A stretch of DNA of 64,000 bases from CAYXXZ01 sp964469165 (GCA_964469165.1 CAYXXZ010000003.1:34867-98866), one strand, 5' to 3'. Shown: positions 53,733 through 63,389, counted from the first letter of the stretch. The notes: a model not told the origin generated them from the letters alone. A program made the numbers and translations.

Positions 53733-54086
53733 ATTTCCACACACCCAAGCAGGTGAAAGCCTGAGCCCCTCATCAAAAAAGCAACCAATACATTTCATTT
53801 TTTAAAAATTGAAACGTTTACGTTGCTTTTTGGAGAAGAGTAGCCGTGCGCAACCTGCTGAACAGTGCCACAAGCGCGCCAACCGACGCGGAGACGCCTG
53901 CCATAGATGAGGACTTTTGGATGGCGAGTCATGACAGCAGGTGACGTTAGCGTACTCAAGCTCAGCCTCCACGATGCCGTTGGAGGAGCTTCTTTCACCA
54001 GCCCACTCTGGGCACAATAAGCGAATAACAATACAGCTCAATGCGCGAATATTGATACGTCATCCACCACCTCCGGAGGTAACCCA
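53733..54086. other. Intergenic stretch without a supported gene
   Basis: This 354-bp stretch after yicC is AT-richer than its neighbours in the first 100 bp. It holds the long-range inverted repeat described with yicC and a short open frame from a GTG at 53856 (VRNLLNSATSAPTDAETPAI start) that I do not recognise. Part of it may be remnant DNA belonging to the decayed island that follows. Confidence 0.5.
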
Positions 54087-54749
54087 TTGGCAACAGCCAC
54101 AGACAAACTGGCGGAATCCCTCCGGACCCTCAAAACTCTACAAGATCGGGATATCGTTGCGATTCGCTCCACTGGCCTCAGCCGCACCCACCGCGCTCAG
54201 GCAGAATCCGACTGACCTTCGCGCCGCCTTGGCTGGCATCACCGACGCGTCCGAGTGTTAGCCCCAAGCAGTATGTCCCCTTTGTCCAATTCTAAAATGT
54301 CCCCTTTTGAGTTGAGTAGGGGGCTGTGACGGAGGAGTGCATTACTTTGAGTCACAAAGAAGTCGATCGGCTGAGTGTTATTCAGACCGTCCAGCAACGC
54401 CAGTTGAAGCAGGAAGATGCCGCCCGACAGTTGGGGATGAGTACGCGAGAAATCCCCCCACGTCAGTCGCCTCCAGTTGCTGTGGCAAAGTATGCGGGAT
54501 GTGGTGCTGGAAGATTTTCCGTCCCCGCCTGGGTCGCCTGCAGATATTGCGGTGTATCTCAAACACATTGAAGACAACTACATATCTGACGCTTATCATT
54601 CCCTGTCGATCGAGGGGTATCGGGTCAGCCCGGAGCTGATCGAGCGAGTCCAGGGCGGACGGTGGAATCCAGATCAAGACGACGGCGACCAAACCCACCG
54701 AAATGCTCTCGCGGCGCGGGGCTACTGGCAAGCCTTTCAGGCCGTATAG
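54087..54749 (+). pseudogene. Fic-family protein, broken into two fragments
   Basis: Two pieces of one gene are recognisable. The first (54087-54215) starts with TTG after a perfect GGAGGT site and encodes LATATDKLAESLRTLKTLQD and about 22 more residues, like the N-terminus of Fic proteins annotated as cell filamentation proteins. The second (54477-54749) encodes a later Fic segment with EDNYISDAYHSLSIEGYRV and ends ARGYWQAFQAV. SLSIEG fits the inhibitory (S/T)xxxE(G/N) motif. The catalytic HxFx(D/E)GNGR motif is missing, and an IS remnant separates the pieces, so the gene cannot make an active AMP-transferase. Confidence 0.75.
54268..54450 (+). mobile_element. Remnant of an ISNCY-type insertion sequence
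   Basis: The left end has two ATGTCCCC blocks (54271 and 54297), typical of the ends of this group. It is followed by a transposase N-terminus LSHKEVDRLSVIQTVQQRQL and KQEDAARQLGMSTRE, a helix-turn-helix seen in ISNCY/IS481-like transposases. The frame then stops making sense at about 54450, where Fic-type sequence resumes. No right end or catalytic DDE domain is present, so it is a short relic. Confidence 0.7.
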
Positions 54750-54784
54750 AATCCCCGCACAGCCAATTCGCAATGCCAAACGCG

Positions 54785-55564
54785 CTACTCAACCTCCGCA
54801 GCGCGCTTTTGTGCCTGGGAAAAATTCCCCAGTATCATGCCGCCATCCATGTTGTAGACCGCGCCATTGATATAGGCGGCGTCTTCCGAGCACAGGTATT
54901 CGACAAGAGAGGCGACTTCATCCGGTTTCCCCGCACGGCCGGCGGGGATGACACCTTGCAGATGGTTGAGCATGTCGCCCAGCAGTTCTTCCGTCAGTTC
55001 CGTGTGAATGATGCCCGGCGCCACCGCATTGATGCGCACTCCATGGGGGGCAAGCTCCATCGCCGCGCAGCGGGTGAAGGTTTCCAGGGCGGCCTTCGAC
55101 ATGCAGTAGGGCGCCAGGTAAGGGGCGTGAAACTGGGAGTTCACACTCGTGATATTGACGATCACACCGGTTTTTCTTTCGCGCATGCCCCGCGCCAGAA
55201 TCCGTGTCAGACGTACGGGGGCCCACATGAGAATATTGGTTGTTTTGCTCCAGTGTTCGTCTTCATCGGCGAGTACCGAGATGTATTTTTCCGGGCTGGC
55301 GGCATTGTTGACCAGGATATCGACGTCGCCAATTCGCTCGGCCAGCGCCACGACTTGTTCCAGATCCGCGAGATCGGCAATTTCTACCCGCGCGCGACCA
55401 CCGCTGGACAGGATCTGCTCCCGAACCGCTTCGAGAGGTTCTTTGGTGCGCCCGTTCAGGATCACTTCGATGTTCTTTTTTGCAAGGCGAAGGGCAACGG
55501 CCTTGCCGATGCCACGGCTTGCGCCTGTTATCAAGGCGACTGTAGTTTCAGTTTGAGATACCAC
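54785..55564 (-). CDS. Short-chain dehydrogenase/reductase
   Basis: A 259-residue NAD(P)-dependent oxidoreductase of the classical SDR type. The nucleotide motif ITGASRGIG, the NNAAS segment, the catalytic Ser and the YCMSK motif are intact. The substrate cannot be decided. It shares a direction with the VOC dioxygenase just upstream (40 bp apart), so the two may form a catabolic operon. Confidence 0.88.
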   Translation of the reverse strand: MVSQTETTVALITGASRGIGKAVALRLAKKNIEVILNGRTKEPLEAVREQILSSGGRARVEIADLADLEQVVALAERIGDVDILVNNAASPEKYISVLADEDEHWSKTTNILMWAPVRLTRILARGMRERKTGVIVNITSVNSQFHAPYLAPYCMSKAALETFTRCAAMELAPHGVRINAVAPGIIHTELTEELLGDMLNHLQGVIPAGRAGKPDEVASLVEYLCSEDAAYINGAVYNMDGGMILGNFSQAQKRAAEVE

Positions 55565-55604
55565 AGCTAACGTCTCCTTTCTTGAACATGATGATTTTTG
55601 GTCA

Positions 55605-56525
55605 CTATTCTATAGCGCCAACCTTGCTGAATGTTGGCTCGGGCCGCGCGCCCCAGAGGTCGAAATCTTCCGGCTTTGTCGACATGACGCGGGGTTCGCG
55701 CGCACCCTCTTCCGGAAAGAGCTCCATGCCGTAGCTGTATTCCCAGGTCATGCCATCCGGGTCTTCAAAGTAAATGAAAATACTGTCCGATGTGGGATGG
55801 CGCCCCAGGCCGAACAGAATCTTGACGTCGGATTCTTTCAACCTGTAATAGGCCCGACCAATATCGTCGATATCGGTGACCATGAAATTCAGGTGATTGA
55901 ACCCCGGCTTGCCCGTCATCGATTGGCCGAGCCCCATGGAGTGGTGATAGGGGCTGGGAAAGGCTCGCATCAGCGACACGAACAGGTCGCCCACATAATC
56001 GGAAACCTTGAAACCCATGTTTTTGGTGAAGAATTCGGTTGCGGCCCGGCAATCGGGCACGTTGATGGCATAGTGCCCTACGCGCTGGATTTTGGTGTGG
56101 GTGGGCACGAAGTCCCGGCCCTTTTGCTCCATTTTCGAATAGTACTCCAGGCAGGACCCTCCGAACGGTTCCCGCACCCGGAATACCGGCGCGAACGACA
56201 GTCCCAGTCCCGCTTTTTCTTCGTCGCCGACCCAGGCCGGATTCAAGCCGAGCTTTTCGTAATGCACAAAGGCCTTTTCGACGTCCCGCTCCGACTCCAG
56301 TTCCCAGCCTGCCCTTTTGAAGCCGGGCTCCTCCGCCTGGTGGAGTATCACGTTGTGATGGTCGCGGCTGCAGCGAAAAAATCGTTCGCCGCTGCTGCCC
56401 TCGCCGGCATCCGCCAACCCCACCACGTCGAGTGCGAACCTGGTTGTTTTATCGATATCCGTGACATTCAACGCCACATACCCGATCTTGCTGTACCTGA
56501 AGGGTGCCATGCTGGTTTCTCCCAT
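55605..56525 (-). CDS. VOC-family extradiol dioxygenase
   Basis: A 306-residue two-repeat vicinal oxygen chelate protein resembling catechol 2,3-dioxygenases. The metal ligands can be placed in the C-terminal half: His in GHYAINV, His in FNHLNFMV and Glu in the TWEYSYG segment. It is predicted to cleave an aromatic ring next to the diol with iron(II). The start at 56525 has AGGATAACA upstream; the long open frame continuing upstream overlaps hrpB and is not coding. The partner SDR gene follows. Confidence 0.85.
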   Translation of the reverse strand: MGETSMAPFRYSKIGYVALNVTDIDKTTRFALDVVGLADAGEGSSGERFFRCSRDHHNVILHQAEEPGFKRAGWELESERDVEKAFVHYEKLGLNPAWVGDEEKAGLGLSFAPVFRVREPFGGSCLEYYSKMEQKGRDFVPTHTKIQRVGHYAINVPDCRAATEFFTKNMGFKVSDYVGDLFVSLMRAFPSPYHHSMGLGQSMTGKPGFNHLNFMVTDIDDIGRAYYRLKESDVKILFGLGRHPTSDSIFIYFEDPDGMTWEYSYGMELFPEEGAREPRVMSTKPEDFDLWGARPEPTFSKVGAIE

Positions 56526-56696
56526 TGTTATCCTGTTACCTCCACATCCCGGTTTGCGAATGCTCAACCAATCACTGATATATCGATTGATATACTGGCG
56601 AATATAACCCACGCGGCAGATACCGACAACGTCACCCGGGCGATAAAATGTTTCTTTCCCGAATATTTCGGGCCATCCAGTCATATCCGGACGCTC

Positions 56697-59162
56697 ATGC
56701 CACCACCACGCCCCACAGAACTTCCCATCGACGCAGTGCTGCCCCAACTCGGCGAACATCTGTGCGCCGCCAACCGCTGCCTGCTGGTGGCGCAGCCCGG
56801 TGCCGGCAAGACCACCCGCGCGCCCCTCTACCTGTTGCAGCACACACCTGTGGCCCAGGGCCGCTGGCTGTTGCTGGAGCCGCGCCGGGTGGCGGCGCGG
56901 CTGGCGGCGACGCATATGGCCGTACAGCTGGGCGAAGAGGTGGGGCAGACGGTGGGCTACAGAGTCAGGGGAGAGAGCAGAGCGAGTGCGGCGACGCGCC
57001 TGGAAGTGGTCACCCAGGGCATTCTTACCCGCATGTTGCAAACAGACCCGCTGCTGGAGGGTGTCGCGGGGATCATATTCGATGAATTTCACGAGCGCAG
57101 CCTGGAGGCCGATCTCGGTCTTGCCCTGGCGCTCGACGTGCAGCAGGGGCTGCGCGAAGATCTCAGATTGCTGGTGATGTCCGCCACGCTCGATGTGACC
57201 GCCTTGTTGAGTGTGCTGGGCGAGAACACTCCCGTGATCGACTGCCCGGGCCGCAGCTGGCCCGTGGAGACCTATCATCGACCGCCGCCCGCCCGGGAGG
57301 CTGCGGAGATCCACCAGGCCAGGGTGATTGGCGAAGCACTGGCAAGCCACCACGGACATCTGCTGGTGTTCCTGCCCGGTGTTGCGGAAATCCGCCGCCT
57401 GCAGCGCCACTTACAGGAGAAGCTGCCGACGGACGTCGATATCTGCCCTCTGCATGGTCAACTCACATTGGCACAGCAACAGGAAGTGTTGCGACCGCAG
57501 CGCGACGGTCGCCGACGCATCATCCTTTCCACCGCCATCGCCGAATCCAGCCTCACCGTGCCCGGCGTTGCCATCGTTGTCGACGCCGGCATGGAGCGGG
57601 TGCCGGTTTTTCAACCGCGCTCCGGCCTCACCCGGCTCGCCACCCGCCGCGTCAACCGCGCCAGTGCCGACCAGCGGCGCGGACGCGCCGGGCGTGACGC
57701 ACCGGGACATTGCTACCGACTGTGGAGCCAGGAGCAGATCCTGCCCGCGCACGGCGAGCCGGAAATCGTCCAGGCCGACCTGTCGTCACTGGTCTTCGAG
57801 CTGCTGCGCTGGGGCGTGGCGGACCCGTACCAGCTGCAGTGGGTCACGCCACCGCCGGCAGCGGCACTGGCAAGTGGCCGACAATTGTTGCGCACTCTCG
57901 GCATGCTCGATGACAATGGTGCGCTCAACAGTTTTGGCAAGGCCTGCGCGCGCTGGCCCACGCATCCGCGCCTGGCAGCGATGCTGGAAGCCGCCGCAGC
58001 CCGGGATCTGTTGCCGCTGGCATGCTGGCTGACGGCGTGGCTGGAAGAATCTCCTGGCGGGCAAGAGCCGGATATTGCCGCCCTGTTCGCGCGACGCCCC
58101 GTTCGCGGCGGCAGCGGCACGGACGGACGCTGGTACAGCGCGGCGAAACACTGGGCCGCGCAGGCGCGTTGCGCCCTCGAGGTGAATGACGCCGCCGCGC
58201 TGCCCGAGCTGTTGGCGCGCGCCTACCCCGACAGGGTTGGCGAAGGCCTGGGTGGTGGGCGCTTTCGTCTCGCCACCGGCGGCCAGGCCGTGGTGGCGGA
58301 GACACACCCGCTGGCGCGAGCCGCGTTCATTGTCGCGGTGGAACTGGACGGCCAGGCCAGCGGCGCGCGGCTTTTCCACGGCGCCGCCATAGCAAGACAC
58401 ACTCTGGAGAAATGCTTTCCGCAAACACGGCAATGGCGCGCCGACATCCACTGGGATGACAGCGCCGGGCGGCTGGCCGGAGAGGAAGTCCGCGCACTCG
58501 GCGCTGCGGTGCTCGAACGCCGCGCAATCAATAAATTACCCCAGGAAGCGGTGACGGAAGCCTTGCTGCAAGCCTTGCGCGTGCGCGGAAGCCTGCCGTG
58601 GTCGGACGCCGATCTGCAAGTGCTGGGCCGTCTGCGCCTGCTGCACGGAACCCTGGGCGATCCCTGGCCGGCTGCGGACGACGCGGCCCTGCTCGCCACC
58701 CTGGAACACTGGCTTGCGCCGCATCTCGACGGTATCAATCGGCTCGACCAGATCGAGCGCCTGCCGCTGGCGCGCCATGTTCTGGAAGGGCTCGACTGGT
58801 CGCTGCGCCAGCAGCTCGACATTCTGGCCCCCAGCCACCTGGCGGTTCCCAGTGGCTCGCGGGTAGCGCTCGATTACAGCGGCGACGAGCCTGTACTGGC
58901 CGTCAAGCTTCAGGAAATGTTCGGTCAGTCGACAACACCCTGCATCGTCGATGGTCGCGTTCCTGTGGTGATTCACCTGCTGTCACCGGCGCGACGCCCT
59001 GTGCAGGTCACGCGCGACCTGGCCAATTTCTGGAAAACCACCTATTTCGAGGTGCGCAAGGATCTCAAGGGGCGTTATCCCAAACACCCCTGGCCGGACA
59101 ATCCGCTGGAAGCCATCGCCACCCGCCATACCAGCAAGCGCGCGGCCAGACCGGAAGGTTAG
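56697..59162 (+). CDS. hrpB: ATP-dependent helicase HrpB
   Basis: An 821-residue DEAH-box helicase. Walker A (AQPGAGKTTRAP), the DEFH box (FDEFHERS), SATLD and the QRRGRAGRDAPGHCYRL motif VI are intact; the HrpB-specific C-terminal domain ends with KTTYFEVRKDLKGRYPKHPW. Its cellular role is poorly defined; in E. coli it is probably an RNA helicase. The ATG at 56697 is chosen because the conserved N-terminus starts there. It is divergent from the VOC gene. Confidence 0.95.
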   Translation: MPPPRPTELPIDAVLPQLGEHLCAANRCLLVAQPGAGKTTRAPLYLLQHTPVAQGRWLLLEPRRVAARLAATHMAVQLGEEVGQTVGYRVRGESRASAATRLEVVTQGILTRMLQTDPLLEGVAGIIFDEFHERSLEADLGLALALDVQQGLREDLRLLVMSATLDVTALLSVLGENTPVIDCPGRSWPVETYHRPPPAREAAEIHQARVIGEALASHHGHLLVFLPGVAEIRRLQRHLQEKLPTDVDICPLHGQLTLAQQQEVLRPQRDGRRRIILSTAIAESSLTVPGVAIVVDAGMERVPVFQPRSGLTRLATRRVNRASADQRRGRAGRDAPGHCYRLWSQEQILPAHGEPEIVQADLSSLVFELLRWGVADPYQLQWVTPPPAAALASGRQLLRTLGMLDDNGALNSFGKACARWPTHPRLAAMLEAAAARDLLPLACWLTAWLEESPGGQEPDIAALFARRPVRGGSGTDGRWYSAAKHWAAQARCALEVNDAAALPELLARAYPDRVGEGLGGGRFRLATGGQAVVAETHPLARAAFIVAVELDGQASGARLFHGAAIARHTLEKCFPQTRQWRADIHWDDSAGRLAGEEVRALGAAVLERRAINKLPQEAVTEALLQALRVRGSLPWSDADLQVLGRLRLLHGTLGDPWPAADDAALLATLEHWLAPHLDGINRLDQIERLPLARHVLEGLDWSLRQQLDILAPSHLAVPSGSRVALDYSGDEPVLAVKLQEMFGQSTTPCIVDGRVPVVIHLLSPARRPVQVTRDLANFWKTTYFEVRKDLKGRYPKHPWPDNPLEAIATRHTSKRAARPEG

Positions 59163-59172
59163 GGCCGGCCAG

Positions 59173-59349
59173 TCACCCCTTTGGCCCCAGCAGCAGCCAG
59201 AGAATCAAGCCGAGCACCGGCATGAACAGCAAAAGGAGTATCCACAGTACTTTCGCGAGCGTGCTCGCGGAGCTTTGCGCACATTTCACGATCGCCCAGA
59301 TGATGATGATCAGCCAGATCAGGCCAAGAAGGCCGCCTACTTCAACCAT
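59173..59349 (-). CDS. PLDc_N-type small membrane protein
   Basis: A 58-residue protein with two hydrophobic helices (GGLLGLIWLIIIIWAIVKC and VLWILLLLFMPVLGLILWLL). The MPVLGLILWLLLGP ending matches the phospholipase D N-terminal domain (PF13396) found alone in many bacteria. A strong AAGGAG ribosome-binding site lies 6 bp before the ATG. It is encoded against hrpB, whose stop lies 10 bp away. Function unknown. Confidence 0.8.
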   Translation of the reverse strand: MVEVGGLLGLIWLIIIIWAIVKCAQSSASTLAKVLWILLLLFMPVLGLILWLLLGPKG

Positions 59350-59499
59350 GGGGTTTCTCCTTTACTCATGGCACATGCTGCGACGGGTTGGCATCCCGCC
59401 CAGCTCATTCCGTCAAACCATAGCACATGCCATTGCACCCCATGAGAAAAGCTGCGCGGTATTTCACGGGGCCGCGCGGCCTTCGCCGAGGCCTCACCC

Positions 59500-59529
59500 A
59501 TGACGCTGAACCGGGAATGCTCTTATAAT
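59500..59529 (+). promoter_or_regulatory. Candidate promoter of gmk
   Basis: ATGACG (59500-59505) and a perfect TATAAT (59524-59529) are spaced 18 bp apart, about 43 bp before the gmk start. Confidence 0.6.
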
Positions 59530-59571
59530 GGCAACGCGTAAAAAGCCTTTGACACGGGAAACAGAGAATCG

Positions 59572-60189
59572 ATGGTCACCAAAGGGACATTATTCACGGT
59601 ATCGGCGCCCTCCGGTGCGGGCAAGACCAGCCTGCTGAAAGCGCTGACGGAAAGAATGCGTGGTCTCCAGGTGTCCATCTCGCACACCACCCGACCAATG
59701 CGTCCCGGCGAAGTGGACGGCATCAACTATCACTTCGTCGATGCCGAGACCTTTATCGCCATGGTCAACAGGTGCGAATTCCTCGAGCACGCGCAGGTGT
59801 TCGGCAACTACTACGGCACCTCTGCCACCTGGGTGGAAGACACCCTTGCGACAGGGCTCGACGTGATTCTCGAAATCGACTGGCAGGGTGCGGCCCAGGT
59901 ACACCGCCTGGTGGCGGATTCCATCGGCATTTTCATCCTGCCACCGTCGCAGGAAACCCTGCACCAGCGCCTGAATCACCGCGGCCAGGACGAGGAAGAC
60001 GTGATCGCCCGCCGTCTTGCCGAAGCCCGCGAGGAAATGAGTCACTACGTCGAAGCGGACTACATTATCGTCAACGAAAACTTCGAGCTGGCACTGGACG
60101 AATTACGCGCCGTGATCCTCAGCCGACGCCTGAGCCTTGAAAAGCAGAAACAGCGCCATATCCATCTCCTTGAAGAGCTGTTGTCCTGA
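59572..60189 (+). CDS. gmk: Guanylate kinase
   Basis: A 205-residue enzyme that phosphorylates GMP to GDP. The P-loop SAPSGAGKTSLLKAL, SISHTTRPMRPGEVDG and the EIDWQGA segment are intact. It leads the gmk-rpoZ-spoT-ridA cluster found in most gammaproteobacteria. No anomalies are seen. Confidence 0.97.
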   Translation: MVTKGTLFTVSAPSGAGKTSLLKALTERMRGLQVSISHTTRPMRPGEVDGINYHFVDAETFIAMVNRCEFLEHAQVFGNYYGTSATWVEDTLATGLDVILEIDWQGAAQVHRLVADSIGIFILPPSQETLHQRLNHRGQDEEDVIARRLAEAREEMSHYVEADYIIVNENFELALDELRAVILSRRLSLEKQKQRHIHLLEELLS

Positions 60190-60282
60190 TTACGTGTTTT
60201 TCTGTAAACTGTGCAGTCCTTCCGTTTTTATGGGAAAGGACTTGACACTGGCCTCCCGTGGCCACCAACCGGTAGAGGAAAC

Positions 60283-60582
60283 ATGGCTCGAATCACTGTA
60301 GAAGATTGTCTGGATCACGTTGAGAACCGCTTTGAGCTGGTTCTGGTAAGCTCCAAGCGCGCCCGCCAGTTGGCCACCGGCGGCAAGGAACCGCTCGTGC
60401 CCTGGGAAAACGACAAGCCCACCGTGGTTGCCCTGCGTGAAATCGAGGAAGGCTTGGTCGATGCCAGCATCCTCACCAGTCGTGAACCCAAGGAAGACTA
60501 TATGGCTCTCGACATGCTCGAGAACGCCGTCGCCCTGGCCACTGCGCCCATGCCAGCCACGCCCGCCTCTGACGAGGTCTGA
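60283..60582 (+). CDS. rpoZ: RNA polymerase omega subunit
   Basis: A 99-residue subunit that stabilises the beta-prime chain and forms part of the ppGpp site. It has MARITVEDCLDHVENRFELV and SSKRARQLATGG. The start at 60283 follows TAGAGGAA. It sits between gmk and spoT, which makes ppGpp. Confidence 0.96.
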   Translation: MARITVEDCLDHVENRFELVLVSSKRARQLATGGKEPLVPWENDKPTVVALREIEEGLVDASILTSREPKEDYMALDMLENAVALATAPMPATPASDEV

Positions 60583-60606
60583 TCACCAGCAGGGAGGAGA
60601 ACTTGT

Positions 60607-62721
60607 TTGCTAGCGGCTGTTGAGAATCTCGAACACAAGCTCTCCTCTTACCTGGAACCTTCCAAAGTAAAGAAGGTTCTGCGCGCCTACGAATTTGCCC
60701 ACAAGAGCCACAAAGGCCAGGAGCGGCAGAGCGGCGACCCCTACATCATCCACCCCGTGGCCGTGGCCCATATCCTTGCCGATATGCACATGGATCACGA
60801 GACGCTGATGGCGGCGCTGCTCCACGACGTTATCGAAGACACGCCCGCGACAAAAATGCAGCTGAGCTGGCGCTTCGGCACCACGGTATCGACCATGGTG
60901 GACGCGGTCAGCAAGCTGACCGAGATCGAGTTTTCGTCGAAGGCCGAGCAGCAGGCGGAAAGCTTCCAGAAAATGACCCTGGCGATGGCCAAGGACATTC
61001 GCATCGTGCTGGTGAAACTCGCCGACCGCCTTCACAACATGCGCACCCTGGGCGTGCTGGCCCCGGAAAAGCGCCGCCGCATCGCACGCGAAACCCTCGA
61101 CATCTACGCGCCCCTGGCGCAGCGCCTGGGCCTCAACGACATGCGCGTCGAATTCGAGGATCTCGGTTTCTCGGCCCTCTATCCCCTGCGCCACCAGCGC
61201 CTGCGCGAAGCCATCAAAGCGGTGCGCGGCAACCGCAAGGAGATCGTCGTCGAGATCAAGACGATGATCGAGAACCGCCTGTTCTCGGAGCATATTTCCT
61301 ACACGGTGATGGGCCGCGAAAAGCATCTCTGGAGCATCTACCAGAAGATGAAGAACAAGAAGAAGTCGTTCAAGGACATCATGGATGTCTACGCCTTCCG
61401 CATCGTGGTCGACACCGTGGACGAGTGCTACCGGGCGCTCGGTATCGTCCACAATCTTTACAAGCCGGTACCCGGCGAGTTCAAGGATTACATCGCCATC
61501 CCCAAGGCCAATGGCTATCAGTCGCTGCACACCGTGCTGGTGGGCATGCACGGCGTGCCCATCGAGGTGCAGATCCGCACCAAGGACATGGACGCCATGG
61601 CCAACTACGGCATCGCCGCCCACTGGCTCTACAAGTCCGGCAGCCAGGACGAGAGCAATCACGCCCGCGCCAACCGCTGGGTGAAGGGCCTGCTCGATCT
61701 TCAGCAGCAGGCCGGCAACTCCCTGGAGTTCATCGAACACGTCAAGACCGACCTGTTTCCCGACGAAGTCTATGTGTTCACGCCCAAGGGCCAGATCATC
61801 GAACTGCCCACCGGCGCCACCGCCGTGGATTTCGCCTATGCGGTGCATACCCAGGTCGGCAACAGCTGCGTGGCCTGCCAGATCAACGGCCAGCTCGCGT
61901 CCCTGTCGCAGCCGCTGGAGAGCGGCGACAAGGTGCGCATCATCACCACCAAGAGCGCGCAGCCGAACCCAGCGTGGCTCAATTTCGTGATCACCGCCAA
62001 GGCGCGCAGCGCCATCCGCCACTTCCTCAAGAACCAGCAACACGAGGAATCGGTGGAGCTGGGCAAGCGCCTGCTGGACCGCGCCTTGCAGAGCTTCGGC
62101 TCCAACTACCGGCAGATTCGCAAGTCACAGATCAAGAAGCTGCTCAAGGAAACCGGCGCGCCAACCTTTGAGACCATCCTCCAGCAAATCGGTCTCGGCA
62201 GTCGCGTCGCCTACGCCGTGGCCAACCTGCTGGTGCCGGAAAACAAGCGCAACCAGCAGGACGAAAAAGGCGTCAATTCGCCGGTGCTGATCGACTCCGC
62301 GGACGGTCTCATCATCAGCTACGCGCGCTGTTGCCACCCGATTCCCGGCGACCACATCATGGGCCACCTCAGTCCGGGCCGCGGCCTGGTGGTGCATCAG
62401 GAGACCTGCAAGAACCTCGACGATATTCGCGACAACCCGGAGAAATGCATCCCGCTCAACTGGTCCGCTTCGGTGGTCGGCGAGTTCCCCTGCGAAATCA
62501 AGGTGGAAATGGCCTCGGAGCGCGGCATCATTGCCATTCTCGCGTCGCGGGTCACCGAGCAGAACGCGTCCATCGATCAGATTCGCGTCAACGAGCGCGA
62601 TGCGCACACCAATGTGGTGGCGCTCACCATCCGCGTGAAGAACCGTGTTCATCTCGCAAACATCATGCGCCGCATCCGTATTCTGAAACCGGTACAGAAA
62701 GTGTACCGGATCAAAAACTGA
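60607..62721 (+). CDS. spoT: Bifunctional (p)ppGpp synthetase/hydrolase SpoT
   Basis: A 704-residue stringent-response enzyme with HD hydrolase (ALLHDVIEDTP), synthetase (IPKANGYQSLHTVL), TGS and ACT domains in order. The HDxxED motif indicates an active hydrolase. The start is a TTG at 60607 with GGAGGAG upstream; no ATG gives the conserved N-terminus. It follows rpoZ by 24 bp and precedes ridA by 14 bp. Confidence 0.96.
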   Translation: MLAAVENLEHKLSSYLEPSKVKKVLRAYEFAHKSHKGQERQSGDPYIIHPVAVAHILADMHMDHETLMAALLHDVIEDTPATKMQLSWRFGTTVSTMVDAVSKLTEIEFSSKAEQQAESFQKMTLAMAKDIRIVLVKLADRLHNMRTLGVLAPEKRRRIARETLDIYAPLAQRLGLNDMRVEFEDLGFSALYPLRHQRLREAIKAVRGNRKEIVVEIKTMIENRLFSEHISYTVMGREKHLWSIYQKMKNKKKSFKDIMDVYAFRIVVDTVDECYRALGIVHNLYKPVPGEFKDYIAIPKANGYQSLHTVLVGMHGVPIEVQIRTKDMDAMANYGIAAHWLYKSGSQDESNHARANRWVKGLLDLQQQAGNSLEFIEHVKTDLFPDEVYVFTPKGQIIELPTGATAVDFAYAVHTQVGNSCVACQINGQLASLSQPLESGDKVRIITTKSAQPNPAWLNFVITAKARSAIRHFLKNQQHEESVELGKRLLDRALQSFGSNYRQIRKSQIKKLLKETGAPTFETILQQIGLGSRVAYAVANLLVPENKRNQQDEKGVNSPVLIDSADGLIISYARCCHPIPGDHIMGHLSPGRGLVVHQETCKNLDDIRDNPEKCIPLNWSASVVGEFPCEIKVEMASERGIIAILASRVTEQNASIDQIRVNERDAHTNVVALTIRVKNRVHLANIMRRIRILKPVQKVYRIKN

Positions 62722-62735
62722 CCCAGACCGATCCC

Positions 62736-63119
62736 ATGAACAACAAAGCCGTTATCTCCACCAGCAAGGCGCCGCAAGCCATCGGCACCTACTCACAGGC
62801 CATCAAGACCGGCAACACCGTCTATCTTTCCGGCCAGATTCCGCTCGACCCCGACACCATGACGCTGGTGGAAGGTGGCTTCGCAGCCCAGACCGAGCAG
62901 GTGTTCCGCAACCTGGCAGCCGTGTGCGAAGCGGCGGGCGGCACCCTGCAGGACATGGTGAAGGTGAACATCTACCTCACCGACCTCGCCAATTTCGCGA
63001 CCGTGAACGAAATCATGGCGCGTCATTTCCGCGAACCCTATCCGGCCCGCGCCGCCATCGGTATCAATGCCCTTCCCAAGGATGCCCTGGTGGAAATGGA
63101 TGGCATCATGGTGATTTGA
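62736..63119 (+). CDS. ridA: RidA/YjgF enamine deaminase
   Basis: A 127-residue protein of usual length. It hydrolyses reactive imines from amino acid metabolism. The signature region AAIGINALPKDALVEMDGIMV, with the arginine of YPARAAI, is intact. Translation follows spoT closely (14 bp), a conserved arrangement. Confidence 0.96.
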   Translation: MNNKAVISTSKAPQAIGTYSQAIKTGNTVYLSGQIPLDPDTMTLVEGGFAAQTEQVFRNLAAVCEAAGGTLQDMVKVNIYLTDLANFATVNEIMARHFREPYPARAAIGINALPKDALVEMDGIMVI

Positions 63120-63154
63120 GAAGCGGGAGGCGTGCAATTTAGCGTTGCTTGACT

Positions 63155-63303
63155 GAGTTTCACGTTTCAAGTTACAGGTTTCACGTAGGTGCCTGTGGCG
63201 ACAGCATCACACTGACCACGTACCGCGGTACAGTGAGCCTCAACGACTCGCAGGCACCACCCCTTTCTTGCGTGAAACGTGTAACTTGCAACGTGAAACT
63301 CAG
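63155..63303. repeat. Inverted dispersed repeat, GAGTTTCACGTT/AACGTGAAACTC
   Basis: Arms of 31 bp, the left at 63155-63187 and the right at 63270-63303, are inverted with about 29 of 31 bases matching. They contain the CGTGAAAC block also found at 28270. The rest of 63120-63389 holds nothing else that I can support. Confidence 0.65.
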
Positions 63304-63389
63304 AGATCGTGAACAAGCTCTAAGGCCCCGCCTCCAATTCCCACCAGCCTCTGATACTCTTGCTTTCAGAACACACACAACCGGATTTT

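Noticed and set aside
53856..53943. Short frame before the Fic remnant as a real antitoxin gene
   Set aside because: It is about 28 codons long, has no recognisable family, and lies in decaying DNA.
55797..56696. N-terminal extension of hrpB by 300 residues
   Set aside because: It overlaps the VOC dioxygenase on the other strand and HrpB homology begins at 56697.
56526..57410. N-terminal extension of the VOC dioxygenase
   Set aside because: It runs into hrpB antisense and has no homology; a good ribosome-binding site precedes the start at 56525.
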